A program made the translations under genes and the position numbers. Below are positions 17,473-26,317 of a stretch of DNA of 64,000 nucleotides, piece by piece (the first letter of the stretch is position 1; each line of letters begins with the position of its first letter). Origin of the DNA: JAAZKI01 sp012799905. Its GTDB lineage: Bacteria; Verrucomicrobiota; Lentisphaeria; Oligosphaerales; Oligosphaeraceae. Location of the stretch: NCBI GenBank assembly GCA_050949415.1, contig JBMNFR010000013.1:62001-126000 (forward strand). Direction: 5' to 3'. The notes below the pieces were generated by a model. That model did not search any database, was not told the origin of the DNA, and was given only the letters and a program-made list of their open reading frames with translations.

Positions 17473-18082
17473 ATCCCTGGCCACTGACTTCATCGTCCTC
17501 CGAAAAACGCCGTATGGTGCTTCCCGGCTCATTGTCGCCGGCATCTCCCCGACGCAGGGACAACTGGCCTTCATCACCCCAAACCCGCTGCCAGGAAGCA
17601 AGTCCAACTTTCCCCACCTAGACCTGTTCCGCTGGGTGAAAATCGTTTACCGGCCGTCAACCGGAAAACTCCATCGCTGCCAAGATGTCGATCTTATCCA
17701 GGACTTTTCCGGCCTGACCAAGAACTACCCGTCCTTCCAGGCAGCCTGCTGGATTGCCCAATTCACCCTCGCCAATGTCCTGCCGGAAACGACGCACGAG
17801 CATTACTTCCACGCCCTCACAGTCGCGTTGGGACGCTTGGCTAATTCGGATGCCCAGCCAGAACCTATCCTGACCGGCATCGTCGTCGCCTTCCTCTTTG
17901 AAGAAGGATGGCTGGACGGATACCAGCAGTCCGATCAACAGATGGAACAATGCAAACAACTGCTGCTCATGTCCGCCGGCGCACCCCCGCCAAAACTGAC
18001 GCCGCAATGCTGGTCGCAACTGTTCGACTGGGCCTGCCAACTGCTGCTCCGAGCCGAATGCATGGTGCCGCCCCGGGGCTGA
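17465..18082 (+). CDS. RecO-like DNA repair protein
   Basis: 205 residues, slightly short for RecO (about 240). The N-terminal block TDFIVLRKTPYGASRLIVAG and 'GQLAFITPNPLPGS' match the OB fold of RecO, followed by DLFRWVKIVYRPSTGKLHRC and a helical domain. I see no zinc cysteine quartet. It begins inside the last eight bases of the RarA fusion gene, so the two are translationally coupled. This pairing supports a recombination role. RecO loads RecA onto SSB-coated DNA. Because the similarity is confined to patterns, I keep the symbol empty. Confidence 0.65.
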   Translation: MTESLATDFIVLRKTPYGASRLIVAGISPTQGQLAFITPNPLPGSKSNFPHLDLFRWVKIVYRPSTGKLHRCQDVDLIQDFSGLTKNYPSFQAACWIAQFTLANVLPETTHEHYFHALTVALGRLANSDAQPEPILTGIVVAFLFEEGWLDGYQQSDQQMEQCKQLLLMSAGAPPPKLTPQCWSQLFDWACQLLLRAECMVPPRG

Positions 18083-18093
18083 GGCGAGCTTTT

Positions 18094-18420
18094 TCTAGGG
18101 GCGAGGGGCTTTGTTTAGGGGCGAGGGGCGAGGGGCAAGGGGCGAGATTTAGGGGCGAGGGGCTTTGTTTAGGGGCGAGGGGCGAGGGGCGAGGGGCGAG
18201 AATGCTGAATGCTGAATGCTGAATGCTGAATGCTGAATGCTGAATGCTGAATGCTGAATGCTGAATGCTGAATGTTGAATGCTGAATGTTGAATGCTGAA
18301 TGCTGAATGCTGAATGCTGAATGTTGAATGCTGAATGCTGAGGCGAATTTCATAATTCATAATTCATAATTCATAATTCATAATTCATAATTCGTAAGGG
18401 GCGAGGGGCGAGATGAGCTT
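18094..18420. repeat. Composite array of 7-bp units (GGGGCGA, ATGCTGA, TTCATAA)
   Basis: Starts about a dozen bases after the RecO-like stop. It runs G-rich units with two TTTGTTTA interruptions, then about 20 ATGCTGA units with scattered T variants (ATGTTGA), the junction GAGGCGAATTTCATAATTC, about seven TTCATAA units, and GGGGCGA units again, ending GAGATGAGCTTGGATTAC. Order and junctions match the array at 3324-3622. Confidence 0.92.
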
Positions 18421-18428
18421 GGATTACG

Positions 18429-18512
18429 CTATCCACCATGTCCACCATGTCCACCATGTCCACCATGTCCACCACGTCCACCATGTCCACCATGCCCACC
18501 ACGTCCACATCC
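18429..18512. repeat. Tandem 9-bp units TCCACCATG
   Basis: About nine units of TCCACCATG with single-base variants, directly after the 7-bp composite. A frame through it translates to a His-Val-His repeat, which is an artefact of the 9-bp period. The same unit follows the array near 3600 and recurs at 41216-41245. Confidence 0.85.
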
Positions 18513-18605
18513 ATTTGCGCCGTAGGCGCTTAACCATGCTTAACCCCAGGCTTCAGCCTGGGGGCAGGCGCACCCCGAAAGTGAGCGCCTTGTAAAGGCG
18601 CTACA
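18510..18605. repeat. Dispersed hairpin element, copy 1
   Basis: Contains GCGCCGTAGGCGC, then ACCCCAGGCTTCAGCCTGGG (an 8- to 9-bp stem with a two-base loop), then GCGCCTTGTAAAGGCGC. A second copy with compensating changes lies at 41255-41345. Paired changes in the arms suggest that the fold, not the sequence, is kept. The rest of the spacer to 18785 has a short TTCATAA run (18628-18658) and no gene. Confidence 0.8.
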
Positions 18606-18785
18606 GAAGACTGAGCGATTACCATTCATAATTCATAATTCATAATTCATAATTCATACTGCCGCCTCTGGTAATTCCGTCTATTCGGCGTTATGTTTCA
18701 AGAATGACCACGGCCTTATCCTTTTCCCTCCTGACATTGACCGCGCGCCCATGCGCATAGCAACGCCCTTTGCCAGCAAACAGCC

Positions 18786-21700
18786 ATGAAGCTGCTCAGT
18801 ACGCTCTGTCGAAACGCCTTCCTCCGGCCGCTGCTGGCCGCTATTTTCGTCGTCGTCACCGTCGATTTCTGGTTTGAAACCAACGGTCTGCCCTCATCCT
18901 GGCATCCGCAGGTCAAGGCCATTCTGCAGCACGCCGGCCTGCGTGGGACTTTCACCCACCTGCGCATCGGCGTTGTCAATGGCGTGGTCATACTCAATCC
19001 CGAATTTTTCACTGACACCCCCACCGGTCCAATCCGCTTGACCGCCAATGACATCCAGTGCCGTCCCAACTTCTGGAGCCTTCTGCAAGGCAAACTGGTC
19101 ATCGATGACTTTGCCATAAATGATGGCGCTGTGACCTTGCTGCAAACCGACCCCAGCGAAGTACTGCACACAACCGTCAGCCTGGCGCAAGGAAGACGCA
19201 GCAAGGACGACCGCTTTCATCTCCAAGTCAAGGCGGCCTGCGAAGGCGTCAACCTTACTGGCGCCTTCACCCTGGCTAACTTCAGCCAAATTACCTCCCT
19301 GCTGGATGAGAACCGCAGTCAGCGCCAGAACCGCTTCAATCCGTCCGCACAAGCCAGCGTCGCCAGCGTCGCCAAACTGCTCAAACAATGCCGATGGGGG
19401 GAAAATGACGCCTTCGTCAACCTGAAGGCCACGCTCGATTGCCTGGAACCCAGCCAATTCGCTCTCAATGGCGACTTCAGCCTCGGGCATGCCTTGCTGG
19501 GCCCAATTGTGATCACCAAACTGCGTGGAGATTTCAACCTGCGACAAAGCCAACTGGCCTTCACCCGCCTGCAATGGTTCCTCAGCCGCAGCGAAGTCGT
19601 CCAAGGCAGCGTTGACTTCGATCTAAAAGAAAAAACCGTCGCGGCTAATTTGCACGGACAACTTTTCCCGGCCACGCTCCTGCACCTGGCTCGCATTGAA
19701 AGCGGCAGCCTGCCTCAGATCGCCACTCTGACCACGCCAATTCATTTTACGGCCGAACTTCCCAGCTCCCCCCTGGAATGGCAGAAACTCAATCCGCGAT
19801 TGGAGTGCCATTTCAACACCATGCCCCTGTATGGCCTCCAAATCCATCGCGGCCGTTTCGTCCTCGTCTCCACGCCGCCGACCATCGCCATTTCTGAACT
19901 CCACCTCAGTTTAAACCCCGCCAATACGGAATGGGTGGCCGGCGATCTGACCTTCAACCTGGACACCAAAACGGTCGCGGCTGAACTTAACGGCGAACTG
20001 CCGGTGTTCCACCTCGCCCGCCAAGTCGGCCTCCAAGTCCCCATTGCCTGGTTCGGCGCTGAAAAGCGCAACCTCAAACTCCACCTGGATATGAAGGAAT
20101 CGCCGATTGCCTCCTGGCAACAATGGCACGCAACCGCCACGGCAGAAGCCCGCTATCTGCCCATCCGAGACGTCAGCCTCCACAATCCCAAAGTAACCCT
20201 GGAACTCAAAAATGCCGTGCTGACTATGACCAACGCCACCGCCGGACTGCCCGGGCTGCCGCCAGACGCGGTGCGCATCACGGCCAGCACCAGCCTGACT
20301 GACCTGGTCGACAGCAAACCGACTGCCATCGCCTTCTCAGCCCGAGTGCTTGCCCATAACCCCGGCGACGACGCCGACAGCTTCGCAACCGCCCTCGACT
20401 GGCAAGGCGAGGCCATTTACGATGTCGACAAGCACCGACTCAGCGTCACCAGCCACGGCGCCGCCTTCCCCGACCGCATCTATCAGACCTATGAGACGCC
20501 GCTTAAACTGCCGGAAGGAGACATCGTCGGCCAGATACGCTGCCCGAAAAACCCCATCACCTTCAGCCTTGAGGTGCCCGAAACCGAAGTCAACGGCAGC
20601 CAAAATTGGAAAGTGCTCGGCCAACTCCACAGCGATGGCGGCGGCTTTGGAAAACTCGACCTGGCCGAGGCCAGCTGCCAGGTGGAAATCACCCCGCACG
20701 CAACGAATTTCCGCGACCTGAAAGGAGTCACCGCCGCGGGAGAGCCGCTAGCCCTGGAAATCCTGATCCAATATTACCCGTTCATCCTGACCTTGAATAA
20801 TATCACCTTGAATGGCCGGCCGGAAATCGCCGAAGTCTTCATCTTCTCCAAACAGGCCAAAGACATCTACCAGCAAATCTGGAAAGATGTCACCTGGGAC
20901 CCGAACCACCCGCCCGTCGTGAACGTATCCTCCCTGGTCTACCAGTCCGGCAGCACGGACAGTGACTGGCTGCTGACGATGGCCTCATCGCTGACCGCTA
21001 AAAACGCCCTCTACCGTGACACACAGCTCGGCGATGTCGCCCTCGAAGTCCATCTCGACCTGCCCTACGGTCTGAAAGTAGCGCCCATCACCGTGACCAG
21101 GCCGGATGGTGACATTAACGCCGAAGTCGCCATGACCTTTGCAGGCGCACCCCAGTGCGACCTCAAAATCAACAAATCCGAAGGCACCGTTGACCCTAAA
21201 CAAGTCCTGCTGGCGATCAATCCGGACTGGATTTCCTTCTTGGAGCCAATCACGTTTTCGCCTCAGACTAAAGTCACCTGCGAGGGCTCCTTCTTCCTCA
21301 GCGGCGAACCAATGCTCCACCTGCGCGGAACCATTGACACGCCGCAATGCTCTTTCCAGAAAATCACCGCTGAACAGGTGTCCGCCAACTGGGCCCTCAG
21401 CTCCAACCAGGTGCGCTGGAACGTGCTCCGGGCCTCCTACCTCGGTGGAAACCTGAAGACCTCCGGACTCTATGACCTGGAATCACGAGCCAGCAATGTC
21501 CTCCTCATCGCTGACAATATCTCCCTCGACCAATTCTCAACCATGCTCAGCATGGCGGAAAAATCCGAGGACGCATCCCCGGTGCCTGGCGTCATCCATG
21601 CAGAATGCCGCCTGGACATCCTCCAAGGCTGGGCTGGCCGTCCCTTCCATGTCGAAGGCAATGGCCATCTCGCGGTCCGCAACGCCGAACTCTGGGAAGT

Positions 21701-22070
21701 GCCCCTGTTCACCAAGCTGGGACAACTGCTGGAGGTGACGACCTTCAGCTGGCTGCGCCAGAAACAAGACAACGGCCTGGGAAAAATCACCAAACTCGAC
21801 GCTGATGTGGAATTCCTCGGCACCCGGCTGGTTGTACCACAATTTTCCACCAACGGCACCATCATCGCCCTATCCGGGCAAGGCGAATACTCCTGGGAAA
21901 AAGACCGGCTCTTTTTTCAGGTGAGCGGCGAAGCCCTCAAAGAAGTCAGCATCCTCTCTTTTGTCCTCAAACCCCTGACCTGGGCCTTCCACGCCGAATT
22001 GAGCGGCACCCGCCAAAAAAACGAATGGAAGCTGCGAACCGCACTGCGTAAAATCTTCTCCACCGACTGA
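18786..22070 (+). CDS. AsmA/TamB-like protein, probable envelope lipid-transport protein
   Basis: 1094 residues. One N-terminal membrane helix (FLRPLLAAIFVVVTVDFW) is followed by a very long region of regular beta-strand pattern. Landmarks are the early block GTFTHLRIGVVNGVVILNPE with 'FWSLLQGKLVIDDFAINDG', and the C-terminal AsmA_2-like block GNGHLAVRNAELWEVPLF, then LGQLLEVTTFSWL and FSTNGTIIALSGQGEY. AsmA-like proteins (AsmA, TamB, YhdP) form groove-shaped bridges that carry phospholipid to the outer membrane. This is fitting for a diderm PVC bacterium. The gene stands alone after a repeat-filled spacer. Assignment within the superfamily is not certain. Confidence 0.7.
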   Translation: MKLLSTLCRNAFLRPLLAAIFVVVTVDFWFETNGLPSSWHPQVKAILQHAGLRGTFTHLRIGVVNGVVILNPEFFTDTPTGPIRLTANDIQCRPNFWSLLQGKLVIDDFAINDGAVTLLQTDPSEVLHTTVSLAQGRRSKDDRFHLQVKAACEGVNLTGAFTLANFSQITSLLDENRSQRQNRFNPSAQASVASVAKLLKQCRWGENDAFVNLKATLDCLEPSQFALNGDFSLGHALLGPIVITKLRGDFNLRQSQLAFTRLQWFLSRSEVVQGSVDFDLKEKTVAANLHGQLFPATLLHLARIESGSLPQIATLTTPIHFTAELPSSPLEWQKLNPRLECHFNTMPLYGLQIHRGRFVLVSTPPTIAISELHLSLNPANTEWVAGDLTFNLDTKTVAAELNGELPVFHLARQVGLQVPIAWFGAEKRNLKLHLDMKESPIASWQQWHATATAEARYLPIRDVSLHNPKVTLELKNAVLTMTNATAGLPGLPPDAVRITASTSLTDLVDSKPTAIAFSARVLAHNPGDDADSFATALDWQGEAIYDVDKHRLSVTSHGAAFPDRIYQTYETPLKLPEGDIVGQIRCPKNPITFSLEVPETEVNGSQNWKVLGQLHSDGGGFGKLDLAEASCQVEITPHATNFRDLKGVTAAGEPLALEILIQYYPFILTLNNITLNGRPEIAEVFIFSKQAKDIYQQIWKDVTWDPNHPPVVNVSSLVYQSGSTDSDWLLTMASSLTAKNALYRDTQLGDVALEVHLDLPYGLKVAPITVTRPDGDINAEVAMTFAGAPQCDLKINKSEGTVDPKQVLLAINPDWISFLEPITFSPQTKVTCEGSFFLSGEPMLHLRGTIDTPQCSFQKITAEQVSANWALSSNQVRWNVLRASYLGGNLKTSGLYDLESRASNVLLIADNISLDQFSTMLSMAEKSEDASPVPGVIHAECRLDILQGWAGRPFHVEGNGHLAVRNAELWEVPLFTKLGQLLEVTTFSWLRQKQDNGLGKITKLDADVEFLGTRLVVPQFSTNGTIIALSGQGEYSWEKDRLFFQVSGEALKEVSILSFVLKPLTWAFHAELSGTRQKNEWKLRTALRKIFSTD

Positions 22071-22107
22071 CCTCCATCACCCCCAAAAAAACAGGAGTGG
22101 ACTAACC

Positions 22108-23490
22108 ATGATGCACGACGTCAGAACATTCGGTGCTGTCGGCGACGGCAAAACCAAGGATCACTTGGCCATCCAGGCCGCCATTGACGCTTGCGCCAAA
22201 CAGGGCGGCGGCAGAGTTACGTTGCCGCCAGGCACCTACCTGTCCGGAACCATCTACCTGAAAAATCATGTCTGCCTCGACATTCAGCCCGGCGCGGTGC
22301 TTCAAGCCAGCCCTGACATTGCTGACTACAACGCGCCAGACTTCTGCCCCCAGAACCCGGTTAGCGTCATCGAAAAAACCAACGGCGCCCACCTGGTCGT
22401 CGCCGTCGAGGTGCATCACGTCACCCTCACCGGCGGCGGTCGCATCGACGGCAACCGCGCCGCCTTCTTTGACCCCTACACCTGCACACGCGCCCAATTC
22501 CCCGGCACCCGCCCGGCACAGATGCTCTTCTTCTGCGAATCAACTAACATCCGCATCGAAAACCTGGAATTGACCAACTCGCCCTATTGGACCTGCTTCC
22601 TGCATGGCTGCGAAGACGCCACCATCCGCGGGCTAACCATCGTCAATGATATGAAAGCCTGGAATTCCGACGGACTCGATATTGACGCCTGCCGCCGAGT
22701 CACAATCAGCGATTGCAATATCACCGGGGCTGACGACGCCATCGCCATCCGCGGCAACCCGAAACGCCTGCGAGACCCGAGCCGCGTCTGCGAAGACATC
22801 ACCGTCACTAACTGCGTCCTTATGACCCGCCAGGCTGCCGTACGCGTCGGAGTCGGCAATGGCAGCATCCGGCGCTGTTGCCTCAGCAACCTCTGCATCC
22901 GCGGTGCTGGCGTCGGCATTGACATTCTCTCGACATATCGCGACTTCAGCGTGAGCGACCGCACGTCTCGCCCCAAAGACTATCCTGACGCTGGCACCGA
23001 CGTGAGCGACATCCTCTTCGACAATATCGTCATGCAGACCCATATGCCGTTTGACCTGGTTTCCAACCACCATGAGGCGCCGCTGGCCCATTCCGGCAAA
23101 CTTCTCCGCAATATCACCATCCGCGGCGTGCGTGGCTACGGATGCATAACCTCGCTTTTCCAAGGCAATCACGACCTCAACCTGCGCAACGTGTCCCTGG
23201 TCGACATCGACCTGGAATACAACGGCGGCGAACATATCCGCCTGCTCCAAGATGGCGAAACCTGCGCCCAACGCTTCCCCGGCTACCGACCATACGCCAT
23301 CTATGCCGCCAATATCGACGGCTTGTCCATGGACCGCGTCCGCCTGACTTGGGGCGAACTGAAAGGCCCCTGGTCACACGCGATGCTGACCGCCAATGTC
23401 AAAGACCTGACTTTGCGCAATTGCCGACTGCCAGCACCTCCCGGAGGCGTTGATTGCGAACACCTGGAAACATGGAACGACAGAATCTGA
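22108..23490 (+). CDS. Glycoside hydrolase family 28 (polygalacturonase-like)
   Basis: 460 residues. The N-terminus FGAVGDGKTKDHLAIQAAID is the family entry motif of pectate-lyase-fold GH28 enzymes. Catalytic aspartates are present: SDGLDID with D188 and GADDAIAIRG with D209 and D210. The RVGVGNGS block takes the place of the RIKT/RIGT substrate motif, and the parallel beta-helix repeat pattern continues to the end. No signal peptide, so it probably acts on imported oligogalacturonide or rhamnogalacturonan pieces. CAGGAG lies 9 bases before the start. The downstream dehydratase subunits could serve the catabolism of uronate-derived acids, but this is a guess from position. Confidence 0.88.
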   Translation: MMHDVRTFGAVGDGKTKDHLAIQAAIDACAKQGGGRVTLPPGTYLSGTIYLKNHVCLDIQPGAVLQASPDIADYNAPDFCPQNPVSVIEKTNGAHLVVAVEVHHVTLTGGGRIDGNRAAFFDPYTCTRAQFPGTRPAQMLFFCESTNIRIENLELTNSPYWTCFLHGCEDATIRGLTIVNDMKAWNSDGLDIDACRRVTISDCNITGADDAIAIRGNPKRLRDPSRVCEDITVTNCVLMTRQAAVRVGVGNGSIRRCCLSNLCIRGAGVGIDILSTYRDFSVSDRTSRPKDYPDAGTDVSDILFDNIVMQTHMPFDLVSNHHEAPLAHSGKLLRNITIRGVRGYGCITSLFQGNHDLNLRNVSLVDIDLEYNGGEHIRLLQDGETCAQRFPGYRPYAIYAANIDGLSMDRVRLTWGELKGPWSHAMLTANVKDLTLRNCRLPAPPGGVDCEHLETWNDRI

Positions 23491-23556
23491 AATGCCCCCA
23501 GAACAACGATACGCATCAGCCAAAATTTTTCCTAAGTTCAACCACAAGGTTCTCTC

Positions 23557-24459
23557 ATGATTTTGCGCTCCACCCTGGAAGAAGCCATGTATACCGCCAT
23601 GCGGACGGCGTCGGTGCAGATGCCGCCTGATATCCGAGCCGCCCTTGAGAAAGCCGCAAAGGAGGAAACCGACCCAATGGCTCAGCGGCACCTCGCAGTC
23701 AGCCTGCAAAACGCTGATCTGGCCCGCGCTGGCAAAGGGCTGGTCTGCGCTGACACCGGCTTTCCGCTTTTCTTTGTGCAAGCCGGCGCACGTACCACCA
23801 TCGAAGGCGGCTTCGAGGCAATCTACCAGGCTGCCGCCGCCGCAACCGCCCGCGCCACTGAGGAGTGCTTCCTTCGACCGACTATGGTCGACCCGCTTCG
23901 CCGCAGCAATCCCGGCAATAACCTCGGCCCGGGAATGCCAAAAGTCGAACTGACTTTCTCCGGTGACGGCGATGGACTCCGCCTCACCGCCGCTCCCAAA
24001 GGCGGGGGCTCAGAAATCTTCGGAACCTTCTACAACATGCTCTTCCCCTCTGACGGAGTCGCCGGAATCAAGAAATTCGTCCTGGAATCGATCATGAATT
24101 CCTGCTACGCCGGCAAAATCTGCCCGCCTGCCATCATCGGCGTCGGCATCGGCGGCACGGCCGATTTATGCATGAGCATGGCCAAAAAGGCCGCGCTGCT
24201 GCGTCGAGTCGGCGCTCACCATCCCGACCCGCTGGTTGCGGAGTTGGAGCAGGAGCTTCTTGACGCCTCCCGCCGCCTCGGCATCGGCCCAATGGGTTCA
24301 CGCGGCATCAACGCGGTTCTCGCCGTTAACATCGAAACCGCTGTCACCCACACTGCCGCCCTGCCCGTCGCCTTTAATGCCCAATGCTTGGTCGGTCGCC
24401 GCTGGACCGCCATCATCACGGCCGATCAGAATATCACCTATACCGGAGACGTCGCATGA
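23557..24459 (+). CDS. Class I fumarase / L-tartrate dehydratase alpha subunit
   Basis: 300 residues, the size of the separate alpha chain. Three cysteines expected to hold the [4Fe-4S] cluster are in place: C64 in CADTGFP, C189 in KICPPAIIGVGIGG, and C277 in AFNAQC. The SNPGNN-like block RRSNPGNNLGPGMP and PKGGGSE are also family hallmarks. The enzyme adds or removes water from fumarate/malate or tartrate. The two substrates cannot be told apart from the sequence. The beta subunit gene follows with an ATGA overlap, so both chains are made together. Confidence 0.88.
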   Translation: MILRSTLEEAMYTAMRTASVQMPPDIRAALEKAAKEETDPMAQRHLAVSLQNADLARAGKGLVCADTGFPLFFVQAGARTTIEGGFEAIYQAAAAATARATEECFLRPTMVDPLRRSNPGNNLGPGMPKVELTFSGDGDGLRLTAAPKGGGSEIFGTFYNMLFPSDGVAGIKKFVLESIMNSCYAGKICPPAIIGVGIGGTADLCMSMAKKAALLRRVGAHHPDPLVAELEQELLDASRRLGIGPMGSRGINAVLAVNIETAVTHTAALPVAFNAQCLVGRRWTAIITADQNITYTGDVA

Positions 24460-25097
24460 AAAACATCACCCTGCCGATGTCAAAAGATACAGCCCGCGCC
24501 TTGCAGCTTGGCGACATGGTCACCGTGAGCGGCCTCATGTTCACCGGTCGCAGCCGATTCCATATCCGGGCTATTGAAAAAAACATCTTCCCGCCGCTTG
24601 ATTATCAGGCCATCAACTGCTTCTTCCATGTCGGTCCAGTGATGCGGGACACCTCAGCCGGCTGGGAAGTAGTCAGCTGCGAACCGACCTCAAGCATCCG
24701 CTTCGAACGATATGGCGCTGACGTCGTCCGCCGCTTCCAGCTCCGCACCCTGATTGGCAAGACCACCATGGGCGCCGGAACCGCTCAGGCCCTGCAAGAA
24801 GTCGGCGGCGTCTATCTGTCTAAAATTGGCCTCAGCGGCAATGCCCTCCGCGACCAAATCACCAAAGTGCGCCAAGTATTCTTCCTGGAAGAGCTGGGCA
24901 AAACCGAGGCGACCTGGGTCTACGAAGTCGATCACTTCGGGCCCTTCTTCGTCGCCATTGACGCACATGGCAACAACTACTTTGAGCAGCTCGCAGCTGA
25001 TGTCAGCCGTGCTCTTCCTGGCATTGAGCGCGACCTCGGCATTCCAGTTGACTACGCGTTCACCAACGTCAATCCCGACTCCTCCGCAAACATGTAA
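24456..25097 (+). CDS. Class I fumarase / L-tartrate dehydratase beta subunit
   Basis: 213 residues from ATG 24456, which overlaps the alpha-subunit stop. The frame is open for 24 codons upstream, but those lie inside the alpha gene. The swivelling beta domain is seen in LQLGDMVTVSGLMFTGRSRF, GPVMRDTSAGWEVVSCEPTS and SSIRFERYG (the GPTTSxRM region), then TLIGKTTMGAG with the catalytic-region lysine. The N-terminal 'LPMSKDTARALQLGD' matches beta chains of two-subunit enzymes. A short 16-bp gap separates it from the next gene. Confidence 0.87.
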   Translation: MKNITLPMSKDTARALQLGDMVTVSGLMFTGRSRFHIRAIEKNIFPPLDYQAINCFFHVGPVMRDTSAGWEVVSCEPTSSIRFERYGADVVRRFQLRTLIGKTTMGAGTAQALQEVGGVYLSKIGLSGNALRDQITKVRQVFFLEELGKTEATWVYEVDHFGPFFVAIDAHGNNYFEQLAADVSRALPGIERDLGIPVDYAFTNVNPDSSANM

Positions 25098-25113
25098 ACC
25101 CAAGGATTCCGTC

Positions 25114-26274
25114 ATGCTGAAAATCACCTATCCGCGCCACGGCGCCATCCTCAACCGCAACCAAGGTCAGGAAACCGCCGAAGCCCTCCGCATCACAGTG
25201 ACCGGCGCCAGCACCTCCGCAGCCCCAGTCCTGGTCAATGGCGTCACCGCTAAGCGCCAAGGTCAAACATTCAGCGCCAACGTCGACCTGAAAGCAAAAT
25301 TCAACACCATCACCGCCACGTCTGAGGACAACGGCAAGCCCTGCTCTCAAGAAATCCGCGTCCTCTGGGACAAGAAATCCTTCCCGAGATACAACTTCTT
25401 CATTGACGACCATTCCTTCTTCCTGACTGACATCGCCAAAGAGCGCCCAGCCTCACTTTTCGACCACTTCTATCTCAAGGGCCTGCGTGACATTCATCGC
25501 AAACTGGGCACGAAATTCACCCTTAACCTATTCTACCGCAATGACCATCATCCGTTCGAACTGAAGGACTTCCCAGACTGCTACCGCCAGGAATGGCTCG
25601 ATAACCGCGACTGGCTCCGGCTGTCCTTCCATGCCTACAGCGAATTCCCGGACCGGCCCTACACCGACCCGGACCCGACCAAACTGATGGAAGACTTTGC
25701 CTTGCTGAAAAAAGAAATCACGCGTTTTGCCGGCGCTGAGACCTTCATCCAGCCGGTGGTCATACACTGGGCGGTCACCAGCCGGGAAGGCGTCCTCGCC
25801 CTGGCCAAAAACGGCATGTCGGCCTTCTACACCGGCATTCGCGGTGTCAGCGAGGCCTGCGAAAAAGCCATTGCCAAAGGCCTCAATCCGGTTGATGCAG
25901 TAACCGAAATCAACCGTTCCGCTATCAGCGACATCTCCTATTTCCGCACCATGGACGACGCTATCTACCTGTACTGCTACAAGAAACTGTATGACTTTGA
26001 CATTGACGCCACCTTCTTCACAAATTCCGGCGTCTGCTGCAATTCGCACACCCAAGAGCAGATCGCCGCCAATCTAAAGTTAGCATTCAACGCACCTTTT
26101 GGCAACGAGACCTTCGGCCTGGCCTCGCATGAACAATACACCTTCCCTTACTACAAAAATTACATTCCAGACCACCTCGAACGCATCGAACTGGCCGCCC
26201 GCCTGATGACCGAACAAGGCGCCAAGCCAGTCCAATTCGCCGAAGGACTGCTTGGCAACACGGCCTGGGACTAA
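25114..26274 (+). CDS. Unknown secreted-type or cytosolic protein with Ig-like domain and NodB-like region, copy 1
   Basis: 386 residues from ATG 25114 (AAGGATTCC upstream). Residues 1-88 look like an Ig/glucodextranase-type beta domain (MLKITYPRHGAILNRNQGQE, then PVLVNGVTAKRQGQTFSANV). From about residue 92 the text YNFFIDDHSFFLTDIAKERP and LNLFYRNDHHPFELKDFPD resembles the metal-binding start of polysaccharide deacetylase-like barrels (DDH; later SFHAYSEFPD and VIHWAVTS). There is no signal peptide. The function is not known; a carbohydrate role is inferred from the fold hints and the GH28 and dehydratase neighbours. The next gene is a near-identical copy of equal length. Confidence 0.7.
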   Translation: MLKITYPRHGAILNRNQGQETAEALRITVTGASTSAAPVLVNGVTAKRQGQTFSANVDLKAKFNTITATSEDNGKPCSQEIRVLWDKKSFPRYNFFIDDHSFFLTDIAKERPASLFDHFYLKGLRDIHRKLGTKFTLNLFYRNDHHPFELKDFPDCYRQEWLDNRDWLRLSFHAYSEFPDRPYTDPDPTKLMEDFALLKKEITRFAGAETFIQPVVIHWAVTSREGVLALAKNGMSAFYTGIRGVSEACEKAIAKGLNPVDAVTEINRSAISDISYFRTMDDAIYLYCYKKLYDFDIDATFFTNSGVCCNSHTQEQIAANLKLAFNAPFGNETFGLASHEQYTFPYYKNYIPDHLERIELAARLMTEQGAKPVQFAEGLLGNTAWD

Positions 26275-26317
26275 GGGGTCCCGCGCAAACATATAACCCC
26301 ACACCAAGGATTTCGTC

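Noticed and set aside
17967..18595. Open frames coding repeated 'FSIQHSA' or 'HVHHVHH' peptides
   Set aside because: They are translations of the 7-bp and 9-bp tandem units, with no start signal.
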